The notes under the pieces: generated by a model
Database searches by the model: none
What the model was told of the DNA's origin: nothing
The model's input: the letters and a program-made list of their open reading frames with translations, nothing else
DNA from: Phlebotomus papatasi
Taxonomy: Eukaryota; Arthropoda; Insecta; Diptera; Psychodidae
Reading direction: 5' to 3'
NCBI RefSeq assembly: GCF_024763615.1
Contig: NC_077222.1
Location: forward strand, 23,870,001 to 23,934,000
DNA length: 64,000 nt
Part shown: positions 1-12,673 of the stretch, in pieces
How positions within the stretch are numbered: position 1 is the first letter of the stretch
Layout: every line of letters starts with the position of its first letter
Translations under genes and position numbers: made by a program

Positions 1-3000
1 AGCAATCTTGATAGCTTCCTGGCTCACACTCCTGACGAGGCTCAAGAGCCAAAATCTCCGACTACCGAGAGGAAGCTCAATACCTTCAACTCCCAAATTG
101 ACTATTACGAATCCAAAGACAACGAAGAATTGGAGGAAGAGAAGGAGGAACAGGCTGTTGGATCTGTAAAGTGGACAGTTTATTTGGCCTTCTTCAAGTT
201 CGTAAGGAACAAATGCATGATCATCACCACCTTATCCCTCTTCGTCCTAGCCCAACTTGCAATGACGGGAACTGATTACTTCGTTGCTCAATGGGTCAAT
301 TGGGAGGAATCCCTGAACCTTCTCAATACAACTGGCTTCAATCTCACAGACACTCTATTCAGCTACCTCGAATCTCTAGGAAATGCCACAGATCTCCTTG
401 CAATTATCTCTCCGGATCATGAATTCACCATCAGGAGGCAGTATCAAATCACCTACGGAGTCCTCATGGCCATTCTCACGTACCTGGTAATTCAGAGGAA
501 CTTCGTGTTCTTCCGAATGTGCCTCATGGCTTCCATCAGGCTACATGATCGCCTCTTCAGAGGGATCACGAGATCGAGAATGTCCTTTTATCATACAAAT
601 TCTTCCGGTAGGATTCTCAATAGGTTCTCCAAGGACATTGGGAATGTCGACAAGGATCTTCCGATAAGTCTTATCGATACTATCATTGTAAGACATTTTA
701 GTAATTGTTATAAAAGTAGTATGAGAGTACTGTAAAATATTACTTTTTAGTGCTTCCTGGAGATTGCAGGAATTGTGGCAATTGTTGTTGTAGTTGATTA
801 TTGGTTGCTGATCCCGACGATTGCTGTTGGTCTACTTCTTTATTTAATCAGGGTGATTTACATAACTACCGGAAGGAGTGTTAAGAGACTGGAAGCTACT
901 TGTAAGTTAATATTTGAATACAAAAATGAACTTAAGAATTTTAGAGGTCGAAAAGAATTTTTTAATTACTTAAATTGTTTGAAATTCTATTGAAAATAAG
1001 CACTAGCTCATGGATTAACTTTCCTAAATAACTTAACTTAATCCATTTAACGATTGATGCTAGTCATAAATCTTAAATCAGTGGAATAATATCGTCGAGC
1101 AGCAATATTTGTCGTCTCTTATTCAGTCTGTAAATCTTAATATTTAAAATAGTATTTTAATAACTTAATATTTAAATACAGTGATTAAACAATCCGTTGC
1201 TAATGGCTCCGGCACACCTTTTAGATCAGGCTAATTTCGTGAAGTCGAAATTCGCATCCCTTTCTTTTTCACTTCTTTTGCATATGTTTATCTCATTCCT
1301 TCGCACTCTTCTTCTTCTCTTAAACATCACTCCAAATTCAATCTAGCTCAATCGAATTTGGTATGCGAAAGAATGAAATAGTCATATGCAAAACTTGTGA
1401 GAAAGAAAGGGTTTCGAATTTCGACTTCATGAAATTTTCCTGATCTAAAAGGTGTGCCGGAGCCATAAAGATTAAATTAAAACAATTGTTTATCTAAGCG
1501 ATGATATAAATATATCATACTGCTCATAACCCATGAAATTACTATTAATGCACCACTAACCGGAAATAGACCAAACGTAGTAACTTCAGAAAAGCTGTGG
1601 ACACAAAAAAGTGATTTTGCGCAACCTAACGATAATTTCCTAATTGTTAACATTATTATTATTAGGATTATGTGCACGCAATTTGTAAGTTTGCCTACCA
1701 CTCAGGAACGCTATAATCCCATAATATATGTCAGAAAGCATGGGAAAATCGAACTTTTTAGCAATTTTAATCAAAAATATCTTGAAGACTAGGACTGTCC
1801 CTAAAAATCTGTTTTATGAGTTTGATAGAGAATTTTATTAGCTACATTTTCATCCATGTGCAATTTTTCACTCAGATTGCTTTTTAACCTCGAAATTGAG
1901 GTTCAAACGAAAATTGAGCACTATCAAAATCAAGTATCAAGAAAAACGGCAGAAACGGTTTTGCCTATTCCAGGCGCAAAATCCAAATGAAATCAAAATG
2001 ATAAGTATTTTCGTAAATCATTTGGCCCTAGCAATAGAAAAAATAGCATAAGAACCCAGGGACAAAAAAAAGTTTAAAATTGTTGCACAGTGATCAATTG
2101 CTTTATGAATATTAACCAACTTAAGACTTTTTAATACCATTGACATGTTTTAACATTACATGCTTCAAATACAAATGTCATTTTGAAAATATTTTGCCTC
2201 TATTAACTTCTAATATTGGGTGTTGACTGATTTCTTGAAGTAGAATATTATGGCAATGAAATTTATAAAAATATTATTGGATACTGTTTTAACGAATTTA
2301 AGAAAGATGTTGCGCTGTGAAAATATTATTATACATAGGTTCAAATCAAAGTACTTTGTGGAAAAAATTAAATAAAAAAATATAATAGAAGAAAATGTGA
2401 CTATTGAGAAGTGACCTTATGGTTTTGATACACTGGAAAACCATAAAAATCAGCATTTCTTCAATGGAAATATGGGAGAGCCTTTGTAATGTCAAAAAAT
2501 GTAATAAAGAGTTGTAAAATAATTCAATTCAAAGTATTTTGCAGAAAATAAGTGAAACAAAAACAGAAAAAAATTGAATTATACAAATTGACCTTATGGT
2601 AATGGTACGCACTGTATATTTCTTTTTAATTCACAGTAACGATTAACTTGTTTAAAGTAAATGAAACGGAACTTATTAAGAAAAAATCAACATTTATTAC
2701 GACAATAATGCGAACGTACGAATTTCTTAATAATAAGAAATTCGTCCGAAGGTCCGAGACATTCCTGAAATTTTTTCCCGATCTGCTCTCAGCGTCTTAA
2801 ATATAGGGGAGACTGGGGCAAAAATTGTCAAAACGAAAATTTCAATATTCACTATTTTCTAAAATAAAAGAGAGTGAGGCTTGAAATTTTTATTATAGCC
2901 TTCATGAACCTTCTTAAACTTGCAAAGTTTGAAGGGATTCGAGGAAGGATTATGTAAAATAAAAAATAATGAAATTTTAAGCCCTATTTTTGGATTATTT

Positions 3001-6000
3001 GGCTTACAGAAAATAATTAATATTGATTAGCTCAATTTAAGCACATTTCTCGTTAAGATAGAGAAAAATTATCTTCAACAAAGTTGTAGAGGAATAAATT
3101 TCCTATAAAAATATGTCTATTTGATATTTTTAACTTTTGCCGAGAGTAAAACGTCACAAATTATCCGAAGACTGACAAAATTTTCCCCAGCAATTTTGGG
3201 AATCTCCACAAAATCGACTTTTAGAAAATGATTCGAAAATGACATTTCTTTCAAGATAGAGGAAAATAATTTTCTGCAATGTTGTAGAGCAGTAAATTTC
3301 CCATAAGAATATGCTCATTATAAAACGTTTAAGTTTTCTCAGAGCTCGTGAAAGAATTAAATATGCGTTTTGACAAGTTTTACCCCAGTCTCCCCTATGT
3401 ATTACAGCAAGCAAATATTGCCACATTTATGAAAAGTTACGATCACTGATAAAGGCGAGCTGAAAACTGTTATCAAAAACAAAACACATCATAAAAGAAG
3501 ATAAACAATAAAGGGCCAAAGCAAGAATCGAACCCGAGATCTATGCATTATAATCACCGTCCGCTATGCCACAGTACCATCTATACTTTTGCTGGCTGCA
3601 GGATCTCCTTCATCATATACCGTTTATGAAATAATTAAAAATGCTTTATTTTAAACTTTAAAGGAAAATTTAATGTAGCACTTTTTGAGTATGACACGTT
3701 CCCTATTATGCCTATCCGAATCTATGTTGTTAATATAAAGCCAATCTGAATGTAATGAGTCGATGGATTCCTTTGTTATCTGATATTTGATAAAATGGAT
3801 AAAATTGTTTATTTTTTAATGGCATCAACATTTGATCAACAGGTGATCAATTTTGTTACAGTTAACAGCAATAATTCAGGCGAGATAGAATTTGAATGCA
3901 TAATTTATATACTGGCAGTGCGAATAAAACAAAAGAAGACTTATTATCATGAAATATAGTACAATTACAGACATCGCGATTGGTCAATTAAATCAGGAAC
4001 ATCACTTGGCGCCAAAGCTTGGTTCACCACTCGATTCATTGGACTGATTTAGCTGTAGAATTACAGTATTATTCAGATCAACAGTTGATCACTTTTGATC
4101 AACTTTTGATCAGCTGTTGGTCGACTAACAGATGATTAATTTTTGATCAACTTTTGATCAACTGTTGCTGGGGAAAGTAGATGGAATCATCTGACTAACT
4201 TGAGTGTCATGGTAACATGGTATCATAAATAAAATTGACAACAAAATTTCAGAAAATCTGTGATGTTTTGGAGAGAGCACGTGAAATCTTTTGACCAACT
4301 TGAATATCGTAGATATGTTCAATGCAATTGACGACAAAATAGAACAGATGACAAATAGAAACGGAGTTGTTAACTATAATCAATTGTTCAAAACATTCTT
4401 GGTTCTTAAGAATTTACTATTGATCAATTACTATCGACAGGTGATTATTTAGTTGGTTTTTATATTTTATAGTTGATAAATTTTATACACATTTTGATCA
4501 TTAAGTTGATTTCGATATTTTATGATCAACAGTTGATAGAAATGTATTTAAATCTGATTAACTGTTAGTCGAAAAAATCGGAAAATCAACCTTTGTGTAG
4601 ATAAAATCAAGTTTTTTACCAATTTGTTGATCAAACTATCAACTGTTGATAGAAATTACTAACATTTCTATCGACTTATTGATCAATTGTCAGATTAATC
4701 AACTATTTTGATCAACAGGGTCGATCTGATTATCAACTATTTTTCTCTGTATAAGAGTTAATTTGTCAAATCATTTTTGAAAAGCCCCTAAAGGGGTGTG
4801 TAGTAACCGTTTGAAGCCGAATAAACGTTAAAATAAGTTAGTTCAGGTAGCGTTTTGATTATTGACGTACAAGTTTCAAGTTTGTTCGATTTCAAAAGGT
4901 TCTTGCACACCTGTGCCATTCTATTTATTCAACTTTGGGTTATTTATTAACCAAATTAAAATCTATGTCAAATTGAAATTTAAAATTTACAACGCCGATC
5001 AAAATCCCGAAAAACCAAAATCCCGAAAAACCGAAATCCCGAAAAGGTAAAATCCCTAAAAGCCAAAATTCTGAGAATCCGAAATCCTGAAAATCGGGAT
5101 TTTGACTTTCGGGACTTTTAGCCTTTCGGGATTTTTAGACATTCGAGATTTTGCTGATCAGGATAAAGTAGACAAGACACATTTAGAGTTTGATCCAAAT
5201 AGAAATTTTTCACAATTCTATACGGAATAAAGAATCATTAAACACAATCTTATTTATATGATTCTTTTGATTCCTTGCGCTTCTGATAAATCGAAAATCC
5301 ATTTATATTGATAGATTTTTAATTAAAAATGTTCCCACTTGGAGGGGGTTCTGAATTAAACTATTCTAGCCCATTTACCCGATTCTTGATTTAATTTAAT
5401 TTGGTTAAAGTAGGATTTTTTGGGTTTGATTAAAGCTATTTGCCAGATTTCCAAGTGTCTTTGTTTTACTTTTAACAACTGTACAACTCTTTGAACTATC
5501 GTTTAATAAGAGATTTTGTAGAGCCATTGATCCACTTGCTCCACTTATGATTAAGTATTTCCACTTGAGCGCTTATTTATTTTTTTTACTAACGAGAGCT
5601 ATTTAACAAATAACTAAGAGATGGAGATAAATGGAACAAGTGGTAAGGAGATATGTGGTTAATTTGAGGATTTACTTGATTTTCAGCACGAAGTCCCGTT
5701 TACGCTCACATGAACTTCACCATGCAAGGCTTATCAACAATCCGTGCTCTCAAAGCCGAAAATGTCCTGGAGGCAGAATTTAACTACCACAATGACTTCA
5801 ACTCCTCAGCTTGGTATATGTTCCTGGCATGCTCCCAGTCCTTCTCAATGTGGCTGGATTTGGCATGTGTTCTCTACATTTCCATTGTTGTCCTCAGTTT
5901 TCTCGTCCTTGATAACAGTGAGTGATTCAATTTTCTTTTATTGGATTCCCTGCGATGACTTTTTCGCATCTTCTCTTTTTCTTTTTTTTTCACTTTCCCG

Positions 6001-7056
6001 CGAAGATGTTCTGGGAGGAAATGTTGGATTGGCCATTACACAAGTGGTGAATCTCGTTGGAACTTGCATGTGGGGCATGCAGCAAACGGCAGAGTTGGAG
6101 AATCAGATGATTTCCGTCGAGAGGATAATTCAGTATTCAAAGTTACCGTCTGAACCGCCACTTGAGACTGATGAAAAGAACAAACCGACGAAGGAATGGC
6201 CCAGTAAAGGAGCTATTGACTTCAAGGATTTATCACTGAGGTATTCTGATGAAGGGGAGGTTATTCTCAAGGATCTTACTTTTTCAATTCAATCTGGGGT
6301 GAGTGGAGAAAAAACCATAAGAAAAGATTGGAAATTTAAATAAATTTTCGTTGACAGGAGAAAATTGGAATTGTTGGCCGAACGGGAGCTGGGAAGTCTT
6401 CAATGATCCAGGCTCTGTTTAGGCTAGCTCCTATTGAGGGACGCATTGAAATCGATGGCATAGACACTCAGACACTCGGTCTGCATGATCTTCGGAGCAA
6501 AATCTCCATCATCCCTCAAGATCCGATCTTGTTCTCGGGCTCCCTGCGAGCCAATCTCGATCCCTTCGAGGAGCGCAAGGATGCCGAGATCTGGAGTGCT
6601 CTGGAGGGTGTGGAGTTGCGTGGAGCTGTGGGGCAGTTGGCTGGTGGGATTGACTGTCGCATGGCAGATGGAGGATCGAACTTTAGCATGGGCCAGAGGC
6701 AATTGGTGTGCCTGGCCAGGGCCATTCTCCGGGACAATCGCATCCTGGTGCTAGATGAGGCGACAGCCAATGTGGATCCGGAGACCGATCGCCTCATCCA
6801 GACCACAATTCGCACGAGATTCGCCCATTGCACAGTGCTCACGATCGCCCATCGGCTGCACACGGTCATGGACAGTGATCGCGTACTGGTGATTGATACT
6901 GGTCGCGTGGTGGAATTTGGGCAGCCCCATGAACTTCTCCAACGACCCGGGGGGCACCTAAGGTCACTCGTAGACCAAACAGGACCCGCCACGGCCTCCC
7001 TCTTAAGCCAGGTGGCTCAGGAAGCTTTCCTCAAAGCGAAATATGAGTCTGAATAA
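1..7056 (+). CDS. ABCC4/MRP4-like ABC transporter, copy 1 (5' part outside window)
   Basis: Exons 1-687, 751-901, 5687-5917, 6006-6298 and 6358-7056 join in one frame (2061 nt, 686 codons plus TAA). All introns are GT-AG. The visible part begins in the linker after NBD1. It then covers TMD2, with a hydrophobic helix near residues 68-92, an extracellular loop with sequons NTT, NLT and NAT, and helices in exon 2. NBD2 follows: Walker A GRTGAGKSS, Q-loop PQDP, signature FSMGQRQ, Walker B ILVLDEA and an AHRLH H-loop. The family exports organic anions, cyclic nucleotides and drug conjugates across the plasma membrane; the substrate here is unknown. The first codons align with copy 2 from about 48301, so the missing 5' part should hold TMD1 and NBD1. 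The terminal exon is nearly identical to that of copy 2 and looks converted. The family call is secure; ABCC4 subtype is inferred. Confidence 0.93.
1203..1466. mobile_element. Foldback MITE, about 264 bp
   Basis: The left end ATGGCTCCGGCACACCTTTT is mirrored by AAAAGGTGTGCCGGAGCCAT at the right end. Inner parts also pair (for example TTCGTGAAGTCGAAATTCG with CGAATTTCGACTTCATGAA). The whole unit can fold into one hairpin. It lies in an intron of copy 1 and has no coding capacity. Confidence 0.8.
2806..3395. mobile_element. TIR element flanked by TA, 590 bp
   Basis: The element begins GGGGAGACTGGGGCAAAA and ends TTTTACCCCAGTCTCCCC. TA stands on both sides (2804-2805 and 3396-3397), as left by Tc1/mariner-type transposition. 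The interior is AT-rich and non-coding. Confidence 0.8.
3515..3580 (-). repeat. tRNA-like SINE fragment
   Basis: On the minus strand a tRNA-like head carries a box-A-like TGGCATAGCGGACGG and a box-B-like GGGTTCGATTC. No acceptor-stem pairing or intact tRNA fold is visible, so this is read as a SINE remnant rather than a tRNA gene. Confidence 0.5.
3830..4745. repeat. Degenerate array of TGATCAA/GTTGATC motifs
   Basis: The palindromic core TGATCA recurs dozens of times, in phrases such as CAACAGTTGATCA and TTTTGATCAACTTTTGATCA. Spacing is irregular. The right side ends near TTTTTCTCTGTATA, which recalls the ends of other MITEs here, but I could not find a matching left end. Confidence 0.6.
4999..5160. 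repeat. Short AAATCCCGAAAA tandem/inverted array
   Basis: A run of about 15-bp units (ATCCCGAAAAACCAAA and variants) is followed by the inverse form (CGGGATTTT...). The stretch can form a hairpin. It is low-complexity and non-coding. Confidence 0.65.
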
Positions 7057-7450
7057 GATCTTTAATTAATCCATTATGACCCCACCGTATGATATTTAAT
7101 GTATCTTACGCAAAGTTGTACCACTTTTTAATCCGAATTTTATAATTATTTTCCTAATACTACTTCAATTTAGTGTCCATGTGATATTATCACTTAAAAA
7201 CTATTTTCTTTTTACTTAAGCTTTAGTTCAGCTGTGATGAATTTCCCAGTGATAATTTTAAATTTGGTACATTAGAAATTTTTCGTTATGAACTAAATAA
7301 AAACAGTATTAGAAATTCACTAAAATCCGTTTCAATAATCTTATTCATTTACTTCAAAGAAAAAAGATTTGTTTGTGAGACTTTTGGAAGATTTTCAGAC
7401 AGTTCTGTAAATTTCTTTAGCACTATTTATTTTCAATTAGTACACCAGTA
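7057..7450 (+). other. 3' UTR of copy 1 and start of the intergenic spacer
   Basis: AT-rich sequence after the TAA at 7054-7056. It contains a canonical poly(A) signal at 7296-7301 and no further coding signal. Confidence 0.6.
7296..7301 (+). promoter_or_regulatory. Poly(A) signal AATAAA of ABCC copy 1
   Basis: AATAAA lies about 240 bases after the stop codon of copy 1 in an AT-rich 3' region. The cleavage site itself cannot be placed. Confidence 0.55.
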
Positions 7451-7677
7451 GGGGAATTCTGTACCAATATGACAATGTCATATGACAAACTTTCATGATA
7501 AATTCAGAAGCAGAATAACATTAAAGCCCAATGAGCTTCTAATAGCCGTTGAAAAGAGCTCTATGAATCTCTTAGTAACAGACATAAATCAGTTATTCGA
7601 TTAGTTCTTCCGAATTAACCACTTAAAAAAAAATCACATTTTCTATATGACATTGTCATAATGTTACAGAATTCCCC
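7451..7677. mobile_element. TIR element flanked by TA, 227 bp
   Basis: The ends are GGGGAATTCTGTACC and a degenerate mirror, GTTACAGAATTCCCC. The inner parts (ATGACAATGTCATATGACA and TATATGACATTGTCATAAT) also pair. TA flanks both sides. Non-coding. Confidence 0.8.
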
Positions 7678-7872
7678 TAGGAATCTTAACGTGAATTGTG
7701 CACTTAAAGTCTTGAAGAAAAATTTAAATGAAACTGTTATATGATCATTGTCCGAATTAATAAATGAAAATAAAATTATTTTTGACTTTACGAAGACGTT
7801 TTCTTTTTTTTTTTTTTGTTACTTTTCCCAAAGTTTACTTAAAATTCTCTTGGCAGGTGATCAGAAACATTT

Positions 7873-8361
7873 AGCTTTCTGTCTAGATAAGATTAAGATA
7901 AGATTTTGCCAGGGGTCAGTTCTCCATTTCGGATATTCCGATGCATCCAGGCCACCAATTGGGCCCCTTATGCTTCCCCACTCCTATTTTATCTTATCCC
8001 CCGATACGGGTAGCCACTCTATATCGCAGCTCTGTGTGGACAATCAGTGCCGTTACTATATCACAGCATCCCTTCTCGGTGTGTGTTTGGGATCAGTGAC
8101 AGCGAATATTTGTATCGATTGAAGTACCACTTTCACATCGAAACTCGTTTTCGTACCAGCCTCTATTGTTTTTAGGCGGTTCACTTTTTTGCCAATATGC
8201 ACCATTGACATTACTATTCATTCATTCACTGGACGAATTCGAAGCCGATATGGCATGATAAATCTTTTTTCTGCTGCCGCTCAGCTCCGAACCCACGACC
8301 TCGCAGTCACAGAGCCACTGCTCTATCCACTGACCCACTCGAGGCGCCAGCTTTCTGTCTA
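7873..8361 (-). mobile_element. tRNA-derived SINE with 13-bp target duplication
   Basis: AGCTTTCTGTCTA occurs at 7873-7885 and again at 8349-8361, bracketing a 463-bp insert (7886-8348). Read on the minus strand, the insert opens with a tRNA-like head (GTGGGTCAGTGGATAGAGC as box A, GTCGTGGGTTCGGAGC as box B). It then has a long unique body and ends in an AATCTTATCTTAATCTTATC-type tail. These are hallmarks of LINE-mobilised SINEs. An open frame across part of it on the + strand is chance. Confidence 0.88.
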
Positions 8362-8610
8362 ACTTGAGCATGAATTTAATATCCAAAAAATAATTTTAAT
8401 AATTTTAATAATTTGCAACGATATTCTTGATTTTATTGAATTATTAAACTTATTTTCCAACTTAATAATTCTTATATACATTTTTAAGAGACTTAAAAAT
8501 TATTTTGCATTTAATTTTTTTTTACTAAATTTGTTTTTTTATGCCTTATTATTTTGTTTGGATTTGGAAGATATTCAGCAATATACTTACTTAGGTGCAC
8601 TTAGGTGGCA

Positions 8611-8724
8611 CTACGTCCCTTTGAGGGACAAGGTTTCTTGCACCACCCCTCGCCATTCTCCGCGATTCAAAGCAATAACCCTCCAGCGCCTCAGCACACC
8701 CAGTCGTTTAAGGACCATTAGAAT
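8611..8724 (-). pseudogene. LINE reverse-transcriptase C-terminal scrap
   Basis: The minus strand encodes a short open stretch ending NRGEWRGVVQETLSLKGT and a TAG at 8613-8611, preceded by RLGVLRRWRVIAL. This layout (a hydrophobic or basic stretch, N/DR-x-x-W-R, then the stop) is typical of the last residues of insect non-LTR retrotransposon ORF2. An upstream stop and the lack of any RT core show it is a 5'-truncated remnant. The clade cannot be assigned. Confidence 0.6.
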
Positions 8725-8749
8725 GAAAAATCCTTGAAAAATTTAATTT

Positions 8750-9690
8750 TTCCTTTTTATTGCTGAAACTCAAAGAGAGAGCAGTTATATAATAGACTTT
8801 TTTCAACTTCTCACTGTTCTGGAGCTTAAACGGTAAGAGATATCGACTTCCGGTTTTCGATGACCCCTCCTCAAATGACATTATCTCATACCCAATCTCT
8901 TTTTTTACCCCTCTCCCCTTTCGTACGTTCCCTATCTATCAAAAATAGGTCAAAAATTAGGTTTTTCCAATTTTGCGAAAAATTGTCCCAAGCTTTTTCA
9001 ATGATTTTTGGATAGGTTTTAGAGCTGGTCCTGGCGAACATTTCGGCCAAACATACCTATGGCCGAAAAATTCACCATTTTGAACTATTGAAGATCAAAG
9101 TTCAACCACTTTGAAAGGCTAATTTTCCAACCGATTTGGTTAAATTTGAATTTTTTGGAAAGGTACCGCAATGTCGAACCCGGCTGCATCGGTCTTCATC
9201 GGTAATGAATCGGTTAAGTACCGATTTTTGAATAATTTTATATCCCTAATATTATTGATATTCCCTAAAAGTAAAGTTTTTCAATTTTTCTCAAAATTGG
9301 CCCAAGCTTTTTCAATGATTTTTGGATATGTTTTAGAGCTGGTCCAGGCGAATATTTCGCCCAAACATACCTATTACCGGAAAATTCACCATTTTGAATT
9401 ATTGAAGGTCAAAGGTCAAATACTTTGGAAGGCTCATTTTTCTTTTTGGTTAAGTTTAGTTTTTTTTTAGAAAAGTATTGCAAATTAGAACACGGCTGCA
9501 TCGGTCTTTATCGGTAATGAATCGGTTAAGTACCGATTTTTTGATTTTGAAATGTTTTTGTGATTTGTGAATCAATTTGATCTCTAGTAGATCAGTTATT
9601 TCAAAAGATTATGCAAAAAGCTAATTCACGGTGAGCTCTATCTCGTGAGTTCGAGCATTCCGCAAAGCTGGGACGCTTTGCCATTTCTTT
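8750..9690 (+). repeat. Interspersed repeat family R1, long copy
   Basis: The segment starts near a CTCAAAGAGAGAGCAGTTAT motif and ends at GAGTTCGAGCATTCCGCAAAG...GGGACGCTTTGCC. It contains two internal copies of CGGCTGCATCGGTCTTCATC followed by GGTAATGAATCGGTTAAGTACCGA (9180s and 9490s). The same blocks recur at 22690-23300 and partly at 29275-29580. No protein domain is visible and the class is unknown. Confidence 0.65.
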
Positions 9691-10128
9691 TAATTAATTT
9701 TTGGCCATAGGGTTTGGTCGCCCTTTCTTCTTGATATTCTTTGTTTTCAAAGCAATTTTGGTGCATAAAAATCTTTTTCCAACATTGGCGATTGCGCCGA
9801 GATTTGAAGACGGAACCTTTGTGATGATGGACGAGTATCTTCCAGCTGCGCCACGAATTCCTATAATATATACAAAGCATATCGGGAACCGTTGCATCGT
9901 CACCTAAGATATTCCAAGACGACATTCTAACAGCAGGATGGTAAATTTTACTGCTTTGGATGGTAATTTTCATCCAAGTTACTATCCTCCCGTTTAATTT
10001 TACTGTCTTCCAGTTAAATTTTAACATCTAATATCCGGCTAGAAAAATTAAATTTACTGAATTTGCTGAATTTCAATGATTCAGTAAAGAAAAAAAATAT
10101 AGATAGGCTGAAATATTTTGAAATTTTG

Positions 10129-10273
10129 ATTTCGTCGGTTGCCTCAGCAACTGTGCTAACTGCATCTGCTTTGTGTCTGCATTCATTGCAAACGCCGCGC
10201 AGCGATGCGTTGCTTACAACGAATGCTGACACAAAATAAATGCAGTTAGCACAGTTGCTGAGGCAACCGACGA
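10129..10273. mobile_element. Foldback element, about 145 bp
   Basis: CGTCGGTTGCCTCAGCAACT and its exact reverse complement AGTTGCTGAGGCAACCGACG form long arms around a GC-rich loop (CAAACGCCGCGCAGCGATGCG). It has no coding content. Confidence 0.75.
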
Positions 10274-10321
10274 TTTATTATTTCAGTAAATTTGATCTGC
10301 GAAAATAAAATTTTGCAAGTA

Positions 10322-11388
10322 GGGTAACGTGTGGTATTTCTGGACAAGGTGCTTTTTGAAAGATAATATGGGTATTTTGGGACACATCAAAAATCCTATA
10401 AATATTTGTTTTCCAATTATTTTTAATTTTTATATGAAATATTAAGCTCTTTAAGTATCAGATAAACATAAAACATCTGAAATTTTATTTTATTTAAATC
10501 GTGAAATACGCGTGAATTTTGAGTGTCACATTCCACTTTTCACAAAACCTTCAGTGTGGTCAATTTTGCAGACGTCAACACAAACAGTGCTTAGTTTTTT
10601 TCGATTTAAGTCATTTCAAAAGTAAAATTTAAATAAAATTTTTATGAAAGAATGAAGTTTAGAAATTCTACTTAGGGTAAGCGTGCCAAATATCGGCATA
10701 GTTGCATGCAAGCGTCAAAAGTCTCAAGTTTGAAATGTGATATTTTAAATACAAATTGATTTTTTTTTATTCTTTCTTTTGCAAGAGTGTTGCTTAGAAC
10801 CTTATAAAGAGTTTACCGTCTTTATTTACTCTAAAAGCATTCTTAATACATTTTAAAATGAATAAAAATGTAGACATAGCTTTGGTGTCCTATTTCGATC
10901 ACCTTCATTTTCATAGTTCCTTTCCTTCAGGAATTCTTCCAATATCTTTTTCACGTCATCTCGTTTGTCGAAGCTACATTTTTTGTTATTCTTTTGCATT
11001 GTATAATCTCTAGAGTACGTAAAATCTAAAAGTTCATGGAAATTCGAGGAAGAAAGAAGGTGGCCGAAATTGCAAGCTGGCCGGAATTTGGCACACTTAG
11101 CCTAAAGGTAAATAATCATGCTCGGTGAAATTTATTTGCATAATAGCAATTTTTGTCTGTCCCGAAATACCCAACTGTCCCGAAATATACCACTCTTTAC
11201 TTCTTTAAATTTTTTGCTATTTTGTATAAAAAATTATGCATTTTTCAACATTTTTCGATAAGAATCTTATTTTGGATAGCATAAGGAACATAAATATTTG
11301 AATCAACAAAGAAAAAAAAAATTGATAAGTCGCTAAGCTATTTGACACTTGAAAGTGCTAAAAAGTGTCCCGAAATATCACACGTTAT
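10322..11388. mobile_element. TIR element carrying a nested MITE
   Basis: The left end GGGTAACGTGTGGTATTTC is mirrored imperfectly at the right by GAAATATCACACGTTA. Subterminal motifs TGTCCCGAAATA recur near the right end. A second element (10675-11102) sits inside, so this one is older. The right boundary is approximate because its end is degenerate. Confidence 0.6.
10675..11102. mobile_element. Nested TIR element flanked by TA, 428 bp
   Basis: Ends GGGTAAGCGTGCCAAAT and ATTTGGCACACTTAGCC are imperfect inverted repeats. TA stands on both sides (10673-10674 and 11103-11104). It lies within the 10322-11388 element. Confidence 0.7.
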
Positions 11389-11605
11389 ATGAATAATTTA
11401 AATGAAAATCATACGTTTTTAATATTGCAAATGATATAATACTTGAAATATTCTTGGCAAAAAGAGAAAATTAAAGAGCTAAGAACCATCTCGCCAATAT
11501 AAAAGAATTTTGAAGTATTTTCTTATCAATTTTGTTTTACTTTTTGAATAAATGCTATTTTTTCTTAGCTATTTCTTTTTTAAATAACGAAAGTTATCCT
11601 TATTA

Positions 11606-12673
11606 GGGGAAATGCTCATAATTTTGTCCAGTTTCTTATTTTGGACACTTTGAGGATAACATTGGACACTAAAAATAAATTGATTAAAATGATGGATTTT
11701 TATTCCAATATTTGATGAATAATGAATTCTATCTAAATATTTGTTCTTTTTGGAAGATTTTAACACTAAATACGTTAAAATTTGAATATGATTTGAGTTG
11801 AAATTGCTTTGTTGAAAATTCAGTGTGAGCAATTGCTTACGAGAAATATGACAGAACTTCGTGGCTTACTTCAGTCTTATTTAGTTTTGGTGAAGTACTA
11901 ACAAAGTTTTTTCGCTGTTTTTGAGTGATATTATTGAATATTCATTGAATATTGTGTTGATTCACGTTACTAATGATTTGTACGTTTTACCTGAAGTGAA
12001 ATTTGCCTTGTGAATTATATTTTTCGTGTGAAAAATGGGAAATTTTTTAAGACATTCACCAGTGAGGTGATGATTCTTATTTTGGACAGGTGTTTTTCTC
12101 ACGAAATTTCGTGAAGTTTTAGCTTTTGTGATGACTAGGTTGGACAAATGCCTGGAGAAACAAAGGAGCATCATCTCTACGAAAGAGATGTAGCGAGAAA
12201 TGCCTTGAAAATTTCCCGGAAAGGCCAGGGAATGAGCGAATCCGCACGTACTTGTACTACTGAAATAAACTCACTTTAATGAATGATATGGAAAGTTTCC
12301 GGGCTTCTTGTGATATTCTACGTTTCCCTTACATGAACAGGAAGAGTACTTGGTAAGATTGGTTGATCAAATGAAGAACAATGGGCATCCTATTGAGGCG
12401 GATTAGCTGTCCAAATTTACAGCCAAGTTGGACAAATTAATAACCAAGTTGTCCAAAATAAGAGCCAAGGTCACCTCTACTTATCAATTCATTTTTAAAC
12501 GTATTAAAACTAATTTTAATAAAAATAAGACGATAAATAGCTTGCTAAGTTTCTAAACAACCCATCTGAAAAGAGAGTAACAAGAAATGTCAATTAGTAT
12601 AGAAAATATCGCACTTCAAACTTGGAACTTCGATGCTTATAAGCAGACTGTCCAAAATTATGAGCACTTCCCC
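11606..12673 (-). mobile_element. pogo-like element copy A with transposase-domain remnants
   Basis: The ends GGGGAAATGCTCATAATTTTG and AAAATTATGAGCACTTCCCC are inverted repeats flanked by TA. A second copy at 23476-24521 lies in the opposite orientation. On the + strand 12172-12279 encodes LYERDVARNALKISRKG, which fits a psq-type helix-turn-helix. 12338-12406 encodes EEYLVRLVDQMKNNGHPIE, which fits the start of a CENPB-type HTH. This order is that of pogo/Tigger transposase N-termini. Stops and frame changes separate the pieces and no DDE catalytic part is present, so the element is non-autonomous. Confidence 0.72.

Larger units (their letters stand above)
902..5686 (+). other. Long intron of ABCC copy 1 (4.8 kb), repeat-filled
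   Basis: The donor after 901 reads GTAAGT and the acceptor before 5687 reads TTTTCAG. The same intron in copy 2 (55707-55792) is only 86 bp, so the size difference is due to insertions. It holds a foldback element (1203-1466), a TIR element (2806-3395), a SINE scrap (about 3515-3580), a TGATCAA-rich array (3830-4745) and a CCCGAAAA array (4999-5160). I see no coding exon in the rest. Confidence 0.85.

Noticed and set aside
7748..8122. 124-codon open frame as a gene
   Set aside because: Most of it is antisense to a SINE with an exact target duplication; no domain is visible.
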